DNA of 64,000 nt, taken from positions 62,001-126,000 of the forward strand of contig JBJXGV010000027.1 of NCBI GenBank assembly GCA_046160485.1. Reading direction: 5' to 3'. Of this stretch, positions 7,917 through 16,855 are shown piece after piece (the first letter of the stretch is position 1; each line of letters starts with the position of its first letter). Under the pieces are notes generated by a model, which was not told the origin of the DNA, did not search any database, and saw only the letters and a program-made list of their open reading frames with translations. Position numbers and translations under genes: made by a program. Source of the DNA: JBJXGV01 sp046160485. Lineage in GTDB: Bacteria; Orphanbacterota; Orphanbacteria; JBJXGV01.

Positions 7917-9284
7917 CTACCACTTCGTGAAGAGCGTGTAGGTGAGCACCGTCTCACCGTCGGCGGCGACCGGAATCTTGAACTGAATCGTCGAGGCGTC
8001 TTTGCGTGTCGACGGATGGCTCGACTTCGTCACGCGCCAATCTCCCCACGCGGATTCCTTCACGTCGATCTCGACGGCGCTCGTCTTGTGATTGCGGAAG
8101 CGAATCTCGTAGGAGTCTTCGCGGGAACGCTCGCCGAGCGCGCGGCTCTCGAGCTGCGAGCGCTCCGCGACGACGTCGAACGCCTTGCCCACGACGACTT
8201 CGACTTCCTCGTCCTTCGGCGTGTGCTCGATGCGATCCTCGCCCACGAACCCGACGCCGCCGCCGGCTTCCTCCTTGTAGAGGCGAATCACGCCCGCGGG
8301 AAGCGCCATGCCGAGTCCCGCCGCCGCGCGATTCTCGAACTGAATCGAAACGTCGACGCGCTCGGCATCGCGGCGCGCGTCGTACGTGTAGATCTTCTCG
8401 ACCTTCGTGCGCGCGTTCGGGAAGAGCGAAAGCTGCTTCGACTCGCGATCGCGCACCGTCGTCTTGCGACCGAGTTCATAGAGGTGATACTCGAAGAATG
8501 CGCGCGATTCGAAACCGGGCGCCGCCATCGCGGCCTCCGCACGCGCCATCCCGTCGAAGTACTTCGGCTGCGGTGTCTGCGCGCGATGGACCGATCCGGC
8601 GACGACCTTCAGCGTCGCGTCTTCGTACGTCTTCCCCGAGTGATTGTCGAGCGAGACCCACGCCGCCAGATCGAGCGTCTTGTCGTCTTTGTCGAGGACG
8701 CCCGCGTACTCGGCGTGCCACGCAATCCCGCTCGTGAGGTAATCGATGTCGACGGTTTGAGCGGAGGGGCCGCCGTTCGAAAGTAGCCAGACGAGCGTCG
8801 GCCGCGTCACGAGATCGACCGACTGCCCCGCGAGCACGATGCTCTCGACCTCGGGCCGCGCGACGAGCGTGGTGCGTCCCCCATCGGGCGCCGCGACGAT
8901 GATCGATCCGCCCGCGAAACTCCGCAGGAGCCCGCTGAAGCTGCCTCCCTGCCGCGTGAAGACCTGCACTTCCTTGTCGAGGTAGCGCTCGAAGAGGCGA
9001 TCATCGCTGACGAGGTCGTAGACGAAGTTCTGCTCGAGAACGAGCGTGCGGTCGGGCGACGTGCGCGATTGAAAGTGAACGGACGTCGGATCGATCTGCG
9101 ACGGCACGTCCTGCACTTCGATCGTGACGTTTTCGCTCTTCATTTCGATTGCCCGCGTTTCGCGCACCATCGCGAGGTTGTCGTTGTAGACGGTGAGAGA
9201 GATCTCGGCGTTCGCCGCCGTCGCGAGCAACGCAACGATGAGCGTCGAAGCCGCGGTCGTCGATCTAGTCGGCAAGCATTTCAA
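7917..9284 (-). CDS. Secreted DUF4139 domain protein
   Basis: 455 residues with a clear signal peptide (residues 1-26: basic start, hydrophobic core, A-A-N-A before E-I-S-L). The rest is a beta-rich protein matching the DUF4139 family: L-T-V-Y-N-D-N-L-A-M-V-R-E-T-R at the start, Y-L-T-S-G-I-A-W-H-A-E-Y in the middle, A-W-V-S-L-D-N-H-S-G-K-T-Y-E-D-A, and a final T-Y-T-L-F-T-K-W. Its biochemical role is not known. The start codon appears to be TTG at 9284, overlapping the valS 3' end by 20 bases, which implies coupling to valS. It probably acts in the periplasm or at the surface. The family call is sure; the function is not. Confidence 0.85.
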   Translation of the reverse strand: MKCLPTRSTTAASTLIVALLATAANAEISLTVYNDNLAMVRETRAIEMKSENVTIEVQDVPSQIDPTSVHFQSRTSPDRTLVLEQNFVYDLVSDDRLFERYLDKEVQVFTRQGGSFSGLLRSFAGGSIIVAAPDGGRTTLVARPEVESIVLAGQSVDLVTRPTLVWLLSNGGPSAQTVDIDYLTSGIAWHAEYAGVLDKDDKTLDLAAWVSLDNHSGKTYEDATLKVVAGSVHRAQTPQPKYFDGMARAEAAMAAPGFESRAFFEYHLYELGRKTTVRDRESKQLSLFPNARTKVEKIYTYDARRDAERVDVSIQFENRAAAGLGMALPAGVIRLYKEEAGGGVGFVGEDRIEHTPKDEEVEVVVGKAFDVVAERSQLESRALGERSREDSYEIRFRNHKTSAVEIDVKESAWGDWRVTKSSHPSTRKDASTIQFKIPVAADGETVLTYTLFTKW

Positions 9285-11973
9285 GGTTTCGCTCCAATGC
9301 GGAGAGCTTCTCCGCGAAACGGCGTTCTTTCTCTCGCTCCGCGCGAACGACGTCCTCGGGAGCCTTTTCGAGAAACGATTCTTTCGTGAGTTTGGCGCGC
9401 ACGTTGACGAGCTCGCGCCCCAAGCGCGTGATTTCTTTGCCGAGCCGGCCCTTCTCTTTCTCGAGGTCGACGAGGCCCTCCACGGGGAGAAACACCTGTG
9501 CGCCGAGTACGACCGCGGTCAGCGCTTTCTTCAACGTCTCCTGTGCATAGTCGAGGTCGAGGTCGCTCACCTTCGCCAGAACACGAATCGTTTCGGCCTC
9601 GCGAGCGAGAACGGAGCGCTCGCGCGGCGACTCGGGACGCACGAGCGCCGCGACCTGCGCGCCCGGCGGCACGTTCGACTCGGAGCGCAACATACGAATC
9701 GCGGTGATCACGCGCCGCACGAGATCGAATTCCGACTCGGCCTGCGCGTCGCCCGGAAACTCCTCCTCGCGCGGCCACGGTCCCGTCGCGAGCATTCGAT
9801 CGCCGCCCGCGAAACGGCTCGCGACCTCCTCGGTCACGAACGGCATGACCGGGTGAAACAGCGCGAGCGATGCGCGCATCACGCGCCGCAGCACCGCCGT
9901 CGAAACCTCTCCATCCGCGCCCTCCGTGCGCCGCTTCGCCAGCTCGAGGTACCAATCACAGAACTCGTGCCAGAAGAAATCGTAGAGCGTCGCCATCGCT
10001 TCGCTCGGACGCAGCGCGCCGAGATCGGCGGTGACGCTCGCGACGGTCGCGCGCGCGCGCGCCAGAATCCAGCGGTCCTCCACGCGCAGCACCGCACCGC
10101 CGTGCAGCGCCAAGACCGCGCCCGCGTCCGCGGTGAACTCGCGCGAGAGAATCAGCCGCGCCGCATTCCAGATCTTGTTCGCGAGGTGCCGCCCCATCTC
10201 GAGCGACTTCTCGGAGTAGAGGACGTCTTGACCGGCCGGCGTCGTGTACACGATCGAGAAGCGAAGCGCATCGGCGCCGACGCGATCCATGAGCGCGATC
10301 GGGTCGGGTGAATTGCCGAGCGTCTTCGACATCTTGCGTCCCTTCTCGTCGCGCACGATTCCGTGAATCAAGACGCGTGAGAACGGAACGTCGTCCATGA
10401 ACGCGAGCGAGGCCATGATCATGCGCGCAACCCAGAAGAAGAGAATCTCGCTTCCCGTGACGAGCACGTCGCCGGGGAAGAAACGCGCAAGGTCCGGCGT
10501 GCGCTCGGGCCAGCCGAGCGTCGAGAACGGCCAGAGCCACGACGAGAACCACGTGTCGAGAACGTCCGCGTCCTGAGTGAGTTTCGCCGAGCCGCAGTGC
10601 GGGCACGCGGCGGGCGCACTGCGCGCCACGATCGGCTGCGCGCACTCGGGCCGCGCGGCGGCGCCGTCGCAATACCACACCGGGATCCGATGCCCCCACC
10701 AAAGCTGCCGCGAGATGCACCAATCGCGAATGTTCTCCATCCAGTGGAAGTAGACCTTCTCCCAGCGCTCGGGCTCGATGCGCACGCGGCCATCGCGCAC
10801 CGCGGCGATCGCGGGTTCGGCGAGCGGCTGCATCCGCACGAACCACTGCGTCGAGAGAATCGGCTCGACGATCGTGCGGCAGCGGTAGCAGTGGCCGACG
10901 GGACGGCGGTGCGTCTCGACCTTCTTGAGTCGCGCGCTCGCCTCGAGGTCGCGCACGATCGCCTTGCGCGCGACGAAGCGATCCATCCCCGTGTACGGCC
11001 CGCCGACATCGGTCACCGTTCCCGATTCCGACATCATCTCGATCGCCGGGAGCCCGTGGCGTTGGCCGATCTCGAAGTCGACGGGATCGTGACCCGGCGT
11101 CACCTTGAGTGCGCCCGTACCGAACTCGCGATCCACTGACGCGTCGGCGACGACCGGGATCGCGCGGTCGAGCACTGGCAGCCGCACGGTTTTCCCTATG
11201 AAGCGCGCGTAGCGCTCGTCCTCGGGATGCACCGCCACGCCCGTGTCGCCGAGGATCGTCTCGGGGCGCGTCGTCGCGATCGTGATCGTCTCCAGCTCGC
11301 CGTCCGCGCCGCGCGCGTCCGCGCCGTCGTCGCCGATCACCGCGTACGCGACGTGATAGAGATTGCCGGACACGTCTTCGTGCTCGACCTCTTCATCCGA
11401 GAGCGCGGTGCGGCACACGGGGCACCAGTTGATGAGGCGCTTCCCGCGATAGATGAGGCCGCGTTCGTGAAGCGAGACGAACACCTCGGTGACCGCCGCG
11501 GAGAGCCCCGCGTCGAGCGTGAAGCAGTAGCGACTCCAGTCGCACGATTCGCCGAGCCGCTTCATCTGCTCGAGAATCGTCGCCTCGCAGCGCTCCTTCC
11601 AGCGCCACGTCTCCGCGACGAACGCCTCGCGCCCGAGCGCCTGCCAGTCCGTCCCCTCGGCCGCGAGCTTCTTCTTCACCATGTTCTGCGTCGCGATGCC
11701 GGCGTGATCCGTGCCGGGAAGGAAGAGCGCGGGGACTCCCTCCATGCGCTTCCAGCGAATGAGCAGATCTTGAAGCGTGTGATTGAGCACGTGGCCCATG
11801 TGGAGCACGCCCGTCACGTTCGGCGGCGGCAGCGTGATCACGAACGCCTCGCCCGCGCCCTCGAGCGGCGCGCGAAAAACGCCGGCCGCCTCCCAGCGCG
11901 CGTACCACTCCCGCTCGACGGCGGATGGGTCGTACGCGGGCGCGAGTTCGTTCGGCTTCGTGGGCGATTCCAT
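9265..11973 (-). CDS. valS: Valyl-tRNA synthetase
   Basis: Class I aminoacyl-tRNA synthetase charging tRNA-Val. About 902 residues, normal for the family. The HIGH motif appears as H-M-G-H at residues 58-61 after P-P-P-N-V-T-G-V-L; KMSKS appears as K-M-S-K-T-L-G-N. A Cys cluster (W-C-P-V-C, later C-P-H-C-G) may bind zinc. The C-terminal coiled-coil arm is present (G-L-V-D-L-E-K-E-K-G-R-L and onward). The ATG at 11973 fits the family start; the frame extends 69 codons upstream, but those residues look non-coding. It is the first gene of the minus-strand housekeeping cluster; the DUF4139 gene follows with a 20-base overlap. Confidence 0.98.
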   Translation of the reverse strand: MESPTKPNELAPAYDPSAVEREWYARWEAAGVFRAPLEGAGEAFVITLPPPNVTGVLHMGHVLNHTLQDLLIRWKRMEGVPALFLPGTDHAGIATQNMVKKKLAAEGTDWQALGREAFVAETWRWKERCEATILEQMKRLGESCDWSRYCFTLDAGLSAAVTEVFVSLHERGLIYRGKRLINWCPVCRTALSDEEVEHEDVSGNLYHVAYAVIGDDGADARGADGELETITIATTRPETILGDTGVAVHPEDERYARFIGKTVRLPVLDRAIPVVADASVDREFGTGALKVTPGHDPVDFEIGQRHGLPAIEMMSESGTVTDVGGPYTGMDRFVARKAIVRDLEASARLKKVETHRRPVGHCYRCRTIVEPILSTQWFVRMQPLAEPAIAAVRDGRVRIEPERWEKVYFHWMENIRDWCISRQLWWGHRIPVWYCDGAAARPECAQPIVARSAPAACPHCGSAKLTQDADVLDTWFSSWLWPFSTLGWPERTPDLARFFPGDVLVTGSEILFFWVARMIMASLAFMDDVPFSRVLIHGIVRDEKGRKMSKTLGNSPDPIALMDRVGADALRFSIVYTTPAGQDVLYSEKSLEMGRHLANKIWNAARLILSREFTADAGAVLALHGGAVLRVEDRWILARARATVASVTADLGALRPSEAMATLYDFFWHEFCDWYLELAKRRTEGADGEVSTAVLRRVMRASLALFHPVMPFVTEEVASRFAGGDRMLATGPWPREEEFPGDAQAESEFDLVRRVITAIRMLRSESNVPPGAQVAALVRPESPRERSVLAREAETIRVLAKVSDLDLDYAQETLKKALTAVVLGAQVFLPVEGLVDLEKEKGRLGKEITRLGRELVNVRAKLTKESFLEKAPEDVVRAEREKERRFAEKLSALERNLEMLAD

Positions 11974-12113
11974 TGTGTGTCGTGTTGTTGGGATGCGAAG
12001 AGGTTGAGTTCGTGACGCGTCGACCGCGTCGCGGCGTGCGACGCAAGGCACGCTATCACACGCCTCCAGACGCGTCAACGAAACGGCCCGTCGCGCGCGT
12101 TTCGCGCCTTCGG

Positions 12114-12143
12114 TTGCCGCGCTCGCGCGGGGCGTGCTAGTTT
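12114..12143 (+). promoter_or_regulatory. Predicted promoter placing the start codon near +1
   Basis: TTGCCG at 12114-12119 and TAGTTT at 12138-12143, spaced by 18 bases. The start ATG of the next gene is at 12150, only 6 bases after the -10 box, so a transcript from here would be nearly leaderless. Confidence 0.4.
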
Positions 12144-12149
12144 CGCCCG

Positions 12150-13724
12150 ATGCGTTCAGCGTGGCCATTCTCGCTCGCACGCGCGATCGGCGTCGCGGCC
12201 GCGCTCATTCTTGTCGTGCTCGCCTCCCACGGCTGCGGCTCGCGCGGCGGCGACGGCGGCGGAAGCGGCGCGCGCCCGCGCCTCCTCGTGATCGGGCTCG
12301 ACGGCGCGTCGTGGTCCGTCATCGAGCCGTGGATCGGCGCCGGGCACCTCCCGAACATCGCGCGCCTTCGCGAACGCGGCGTCTGGGGCGACCTCGCCTC
12401 CGTCACGCCGCCTCTCTCGGCCCCCGCGTGGACGACCGCCGTCACGGGCGTCAATCCCGGCCAGCACGGCGTTCTCAACTTCGTCCTCGTCGATCCGGCG
12501 GACTACTCGCAGCGCATGGCCACCGCGCGCGACCGCCGCGTGCCCGCGATCTGGGAATACCTCACGCGTGAAGGGAAGACATCCGGGATCGTGAACATCC
12601 CGCTCACGTCGCCAGCGGATTCGCTGAACGGCTTCATGATCGGCGGCTTCCCGCATCTCGACACGACGGGCATTTATTTTCCGCACGACCTCGCCGCCGG
12701 CATCGAGCGCGCCGCGGGCCCGATCCTCTTCGACGACTACGGTGAGCAGCTTCCTCCGGGACGCGAGATCGAAGAACTCGATCGGCTACTGCGCACGATC
12801 GAATCGAAGCGCGCGGTGTCGCACCACCTGATGACCACGCGCGACTGGGACCTCTTCTGGGTCGTCTTTCTCGCGTCGGACAAAGTGCACCATTTCTACT
12901 GGCAGTACAACGACTCGCTCCACCCGGCGTACGACGCGAACGCGCCCGCGCGGCTCCAGGGCGCGATGCTCGAGGTGTGGATCGCGCTCGACCGCGCGGT
13001 CGGCGAACTCGTCGCCGCCGCCGGCAAGAACGCAACCGTGCTGATCCTTTCGGATCACGGCTCGGGGCCGGTGCGCCGCGAGTTTCGGCTGCTCAATTGG
13101 CTCGCGCGCGAGGGCTACGCGCACCCGGATCTGCGCGAGTCGCGCGTCCTCGCGTTCCAGCCGTACGGCGGCGACATCTACATCCACGACGCGCGCTTCG
13201 CGAACGGCATCGTCGCGGATTCGATGCGGGCGCCGCTCGTCGACGAGATCGTCGGGAAGCTCGAGGCGATTCGCGATCCCGAGGCGAGCGGCGATGTGCT
13301 CGCGCCGATCCATCGCAGGCAGGAGGTCTACCGCGGGCCAGCGGCGGCGGGCGCGCCGGACATTCTCTTCGAGGGCGCCCCCGGATGGCTCGTTTCGCGC
13401 GGGAAGGGGAATCCCGCCGCGCCGCTCTTCGGTCCGCCGGCGTACACGTTCTCCGGGTATCACCTGCCGGACGGAATCCTCCTGGCGACCGGCCCCGGCG
13501 TCGCGGCGCCCGGACGAATCGAGGGCGCGCGACTCATCGACATCACGCCGACGCTGCTCTACTTCCTCAATTGCGACATCCCCAAGGCCATCGAGGGGTC
13601 TGTGCTCTCGGCGCTCGTCCCGCCGGAACGGTTCGCCGCGGCGCCTCCGCGGATCGTCGACGTCGAAATCGAGCGCGCGACGGAAGAGACCGAGGCGATC
13701 CGCGCGATCCCCTACATTCGTTAG
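12150..13724 (+). CDS. Alkaline-phosphatase-superfamily (type I phosphodiesterase) lipoprotein
   Basis: 524 residues. The N-terminus is basic, then hydrophobic, and ends L-A-S-H-G-C, a possible but imperfect lipobox, so the protein is exported and perhaps lipid-anchored. The fold is clear: V-I-G-L-D-G-A-S-W (first metal aspartate), L-P-N-I-A-R-L-R-E-R-G, P-P-L-S-A-P-A-W-T-T (nucleophile threonine), A-S-D-K-V-H-H-F-Y-W, and L-S-D-H-G-S-G-P for the second metal site. A late block reads D-I-T-P-T-L-L-Y-F-L-N. Such proteins hydrolyse phosphodiesters or transfer phospho-groups outside the cytoplasm; the substrate is unknown. It is divergent from valS. Confidence 0.85.
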   Translation: MRSAWPFSLARAIGVAAALILVVLASHGCGSRGGDGGGSGARPRLLVIGLDGASWSVIEPWIGAGHLPNIARLRERGVWGDLASVTPPLSAPAWTTAVTGVNPGQHGVLNFVLVDPADYSQRMATARDRRVPAIWEYLTREGKTSGIVNIPLTSPADSLNGFMIGGFPHLDTTGIYFPHDLAAGIERAAGPILFDDYGEQLPPGREIEELDRLLRTIESKRAVSHHLMTTRDWDLFWVVFLASDKVHHFYWQYNDSLHPAYDANAPARLQGAMLEVWIALDRAVGELVAAAGKNATVLILSDHGSGPVRREFRLLNWLAREGYAHPDLRESRVLAFQPYGGDIYIHDARFANGIVADSMRAPLVDEIVGKLEAIRDPEASGDVLAPIHRRQEVYRGPAAAGAPDILFEGAPGWLVSRGKGNPAAPLFGPPAYTFSGYHLPDGILLATGPGVAAPGRIEGARLIDITPTLLYFLNCDIPKAIEGSVLSALVPPERFAAAPPRIVDVEIERATEETEAIRAIPYIR

Positions 13725-13743
13725 CCGCCACGCAACAAACCAC

Positions 13744-13773
13744 TTGCCGCGTTTGTCGGCGGCGTGATATAAA
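13744..13773 (+). promoter_or_regulatory. Predicted sigma-70 promoter for the tandem secreted-protein pair
   Basis: TTGCCG at 13744-13749 and TATAAA at 13768-13773 with an 18-base spacer, in the gap after the phosphodiesterase gene. It would give a leader of about 120 bases before the ATG at 13902. A strong ribosome site (agcaggaggag) precedes that ATG. Confidence 0.55.
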
Positions 13774-13901
13774 TCTGCTGCGCAAAAGTCATCCCCCGAC
13801 TGGCGATCGCGCGATTTCTTCGTCCGGCGAGAGCGCCCCCCGGCTCCTCTCGTACCCCCGCAGACTTCACACGGTCGTTTGCCATAGCAGGAGGAGAATT
13901 T

Positions 13902-14546
13902 ATGGGTCGTAATTATCAGGTTCGCTCTTGGTCGATCCTCGTTGCGGGAGCGGTTCTCGCTGTCGGCGCCTACGCCGCGAGCGGTCCGCACACCGATATC
14001 GCCGAGGCGCAGTCGCAGGAGATCTTCCTCGATTGGGCCGACGGGCCCGAAAACTGCGGCGCGTCGTTCACGCCGACACCCGATGGATCGAACTGGCACG
14101 AACTCGCGCCGCTCTATTGCGCGAACCGCGTGCAGACCGGCTTTACGGACAACGGCGACAATGTCGTCTCCGCGGGCGACTACATTTTCCTCGACGGCGT
14201 GCGTTTCCGCGTCACGAGCTCCGGGCCGGTCGTCTATCTCGATTGCTCCGCCGGTCTCAACCCGACCATCGCCGCGCCGCTCGACGGCGCCATTTCCGAA
14301 GGCGACCTCACGCCGGAAACGACCTGGATCGAAATCTATCCCGAGTTCGGCGAACTCCTCGGCGAGATCGAGGTGGACTCCGAGAACGGCGACGGCGTGT
14401 TGAGCGTTTGCGACTATGTTTCGCTGGGCCCGATTACGTGTCACGTGAAGCGAGTCGGCTGCGACATCCGCGTCGTCGAAGCGCCCAACGCAACGGAACA
14501 TCCGAGCTGGGGCGCCGTGAAGGGTCTATTCGGGAAGTTGTTCTAA
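13902..14546 (+). CDS. Secreted protein with Ca-loop-like repeats and C-terminal WG-K motif (paralogue 1)
   Basis: 214 residues with a signal peptide (hydrophobic core about residues 10-27, A-Y-A-A-S-G). The mature part starts E-I-F-L-D-W-A-D-G-P-E-N-C. It contains two similar modules, each built on an EF-hand/dockerin-like loop: D-N-G-D-N-V-V-S-A-G-D-Y near residues 83-94 and E-N-G-D-G-V-L-S-V-C-D-Y near 163-174, each followed by a hydrophobic strand and a T-C-H-V or F-R-V strand. Paired cysteines suggest disulfides. The protein ends with S-W-G-A-V-K-G-L-F-G-K-L-F. About half of its residues match the next gene, so the two are tandem duplicates. No known family recognised. Probably a secreted or surface structural protein; function unknown. 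Confidence 0.85.
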   Translation: MGRNYQVRSWSILVAGAVLAVGAYAASGPHTDIAEAQSQEIFLDWADGPENCGASFTPTPDGSNWHELAPLYCANRVQTGFTDNGDNVVSAGDYIFLDGVRFRVTSSGPVVYLDCSAGLNPTIAAPLDGAISEGDLTPETTWIEIYPEFGELLGEIEVDSENGDGVLSVCDYVSLGPITCHVKRVGCDIRVVEAPNATEHPSWGAVKGLFGKLF

Positions 14547-14571
14547 CACGCTGAATGAGGAGGGAAGGTCG

Positions 14572-15219
14572 ATGAACGGTTTCTTGCAAAGGAAGCTCGT
14601 GATCGGCGCCTTCGCTGGCGTCGTTGCACTCGCGGGGCTCGCCCTCATCGCGGCGAGCGGGCCGGAACGCGCGGTCGCGCAGCAGGAAATCTACCTCGAC
14701 TGGTCGGACGGGCCGGAGAATTGTGCCTCCGGGACGCCGTGGCTTCCGCCGCCGACCTGCTCGAGCTGGCACGAGATCGCGCCGGCGTTCTGCACGGACC
14801 ACCACCAGGACGGCTTTCAGGATAACGGCGACGGCGTCGTCTCCGTGTGCGACGTGATCACACTCGATGGCGCGGACTACCACATCGTCAACGCAGGGCC
14901 GACGCTCTATCTCGATTGCAGCGGCGGCGGCGAGGCCGCGGGCACGACGATGATCCTCGAGCCCGAGGGCGCGTACACGGGCGACCCGATGGCCGTCGAG
15001 TGGTTCGAGGTCTACCCCGACCTCTACGGCTACGCGGGAACGATCACGTCGTGGCTGGACAACGGCGACGGCGAGCTGTCGGTGTGCGACCAGGTCGTCA
15101 TCGGCGGGTTGACGTGCCACGTGAAGCGCGTGGGTTGCAATATCCGCGTCGTGCCGTTCGTCAACGCGAACGAAGCGAGCACGTGGGGCAAGATCAAGTC
15201 GTTCTTCGGAGTCGACTAA
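14572..15219 (+). CDS. Secreted protein with Ca-loop-like repeats and C-terminal WG-K motif (paralogue 2)
   Basis: 215 residues; signal peptide with A-A-S-G-P-E-R-A-V-A-Q-Q before E-I-Y-L-D-W-S-D-G-P-E-N-C. The layout matches paralogue 1: loops D-N-G-D-G-V-V-S-V-C-D (residues about 84-94) and D-N-G-D-G-E-L-S-V-C-D (about 163-173), then L-T-C-H-V-K-R-V-G-C-N-I-R-V-V. Here both loops are close to the Ca-binding consensus D-x-[DN]-x-D-G. It ends T-W-G-K-I-K-S-F-F-G-V-D. The start has a good ribosome site (gaggaggga). It lies 25 bases after paralogue 1, in one operon, and is followed by a terminator. Function unknown. Confidence 0.85.
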   Translation: MNGFLQRKLVIGAFAGVVALAGLALIAASGPERAVAQQEIYLDWSDGPENCASGTPWLPPPTCSSWHEIAPAFCTDHHQDGFQDNGDGVVSVCDVITLDGADYHIVNAGPTLYLDCSGGGEAAGTTMILEPEGAYTGDPMAVEWFEVYPDLYGYAGTITSWLDNGDGELSVCDQVVIGGLTCHVKRVGCNIRVVPFVNANEASTWGKIKSFFGVD

Positions 15220-15263
15220 ACCCGCGCGGCGCGCCGCGACGGCGAGCGCGTCGGACGAGTTTC

Positions 15264-15295
15264 GAGGGAGTGTCCACACGGGCGCTCCCTCTTTC
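15264..15295 (+). terminator. Rho-independent terminator between converging genes
   Basis: GAGGGAG at 15264-15270 pairs with CTCCCTC at 15285-15291. An inner GTCC/GGGC extension closes a short loop, and the stem runs into CTTTCGTT. It ends the secreted-protein pair; the stem could also serve the converging rhodanese gene. Confidence 0.7.
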
Positions 15296-15310
15296 GTTGG
15301 TGGTCGTGCA

Positions 15311-16672
15311 CTACGGGGTTACGCCGTCGGCGACTGACTCGCGAATCGTCGGCAGGTTCGCGCTCTCCCATTCGGCGATTCCGCCGCGGAACCATTCGAG
15401 GTGCGTAAAGCCGCGCCGCGCGGCCCACGAACAACCGTTGCGGCTGCGAATGCAGTCGGCGCCGTAGCAATACGCCGCGAGCGGTGTCCGCGCGCGATCG
15501 AGTCCCGGCCAGGTGCGCTCGACGATCGCGTCGAGCGAATCCTCGAACTGATGCGCCGCGAGGAACGTCGCGCCGGGGATATGCCCTGCTTTGAAATCGT
15601 TGCTCGTGCGCATGTCGAAGAGAAGGAACGGCTCCGTGGCGCGCGCATCCGCGCGTCGCTTCATCTCCGCGGCACCGACGATCCGTACGCGCGGGTTCGA
15701 CGCGTTCGACGACCACGCGGCCCAGCCGTCCGGATAACATCGCGCGCGTTCGATTCCCGCCGCCCGCAACACGAGGTACCCGAGCGCCGCATCGATGCCC
15801 GCGCCGTCATCGTAGAGGACGAACTCCGCATCGAGATCGATCGGCGTCGCGGGGCGCGGTCCCGCGCGGCGAATCTCGCCACGAATCTCCGCGCGCGGTG
15901 CGAGCGTCCCGTCGGCGCGGATGAATTTCGCGAACTCGAACGGGAGGCTGTGCGGGATGTGGCCCGCTTCGCCCCACTGGGACGCGAGGAGTCCGGGCAT
16001 CTCGGCCTCCCACGCGTCGGGACCGCGCGCATCGAGGATCTCGATCCGCTTCGCGCCGAAGTTCGCGAGCACGAACGCGTGCGTCGCGATGCGAGAGGAG
16101 TCGGGCGCGTGCGGCCACGCGGGCGTCGCGCCGGCGCGCGTTCCGGCGGCGCCCGTCTCCATCGGGAGCCCCGCGGCGCGCCACGCTTCGATTCCGCCGT
16201 CGAGGAAACGGACGGCTGGCGCGCCGGCCGACTCGAGGAGCCACACAACGCGCGCCGCGTACGCGATTGTCGCGGCGTCCGCGTAGCAGACGAGCGTGTC
16301 GGCGGCACCAACGCCGTATCGCGCGAGAATCGCGGGAAGCGCAGCGGGCGTCGCGATCGAATCGGCGGGAAGAGCGATCGCGCGCGCGATGTGGCCGCGC
16401 TCGAAATCGGCGCGCGTCCGCGTGTCGAGCGCGCGGACGTGCGCCGAGCCCGAGGGTGCGCGCGCGGCGAGCCATGCGGGCGCGACGGCGATCGTCTCGC
16501 CGAGCGAGTCGGCCCGCGCGGGCACGTGCGATGCGCCCGGCGCCGCGGATGCGCGCGCAAGCCGCTGATCGTGCCGGCGCACCTCGCGAATTCGCTGCGC
16601 GAGCGCGAACGCGAAAAATGCGAGCGCCACGAAGAAGAAAAGGAGCACGAACGGCCGCGCGAATCGATGCAT
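15311..16672 (-). CDS. Membrane-anchored protein with three rhodanese domains
   Basis: 453 residues. One N-terminal hydrophobic segment (residues 6-24) should anchor it or export it. Three rhodanese-like modules follow: about residues 65-170 (A-L-D-T-R-T-R-A-D-F-E-R-G-H-I, active-site loop V-C-Y-A-D-A), about 195-320 (I-L-D-A-R-G-P-D-A-W, loop V-L-Y-D-D-G without cysteine, hence probably inactive) and about 340-440 (L-F-D-M-R-T-S-N-D-F-K-A-G-H-I-P-G, loop A-Y-C-Y-G-A-D-C). Rhodaneses move sulfane sulfur through a cysteine persulfide; a periplasmic location with one degenerate module is unusual, as most two-domain forms are cytosolic. It is a single gene, converging with the secreted pair. Confidence 0.88.
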   Translation of the reverse strand: MHRFARPFVLLFFFVALAFFAFALAQRIREVRRHDQRLARASAAPGASHVPARADSLGETIAVAPAWLAARAPSGSAHVRALDTRTRADFERGHIARAIALPADSIATPAALPAILARYGVGAADTLVCYADAATIAYAARVVWLLESAGAPAVRFLDGGIEAWRAAGLPMETGAAGTRAGATPAWPHAPDSSRIATHAFVLANFGAKRIEILDARGPDAWEAEMPGLLASQWGEAGHIPHSLPFEFAKFIRADGTLAPRAEIRGEIRRAGPRPATPIDLDAEFVLYDDGAGIDAALGYLVLRAAGIERARCYPDGWAAWSSNASNPRVRIVGAAEMKRRADARATEPFLLFDMRTSNDFKAGHIPGATFLAAHQFEDSLDAIVERTWPGLDRARTPLAAYCYGADCIRSRNGCSWAARRGFTHLEWFRGGIAEWESANLPTIRESVADGVTP

Positions 16673-16855
16673 GGCCGTAGAATATCACTCCGCTCGGCGC
16701 AAGTCGGGGTTGCGGCGACGCCGGCCTGCCGCGACATCGAGCCGTGACGCTGGACAGCTCTTGCGCGCGCGCGTAATTTGAGGCCGCGTTCATCACGGTC
16801 GCATCCGATTCTCTGCACTCATTCCGCGGTACGTCAGGAAGGACTCGCCCGAACA

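Noticed and set aside
12786..14501. 571-codon minus frame spanning the phosphodiesterase and secreted-protein genes
   Set aside because: Crosses two well-supported plus-strand genes and their promoter; shadow composition.
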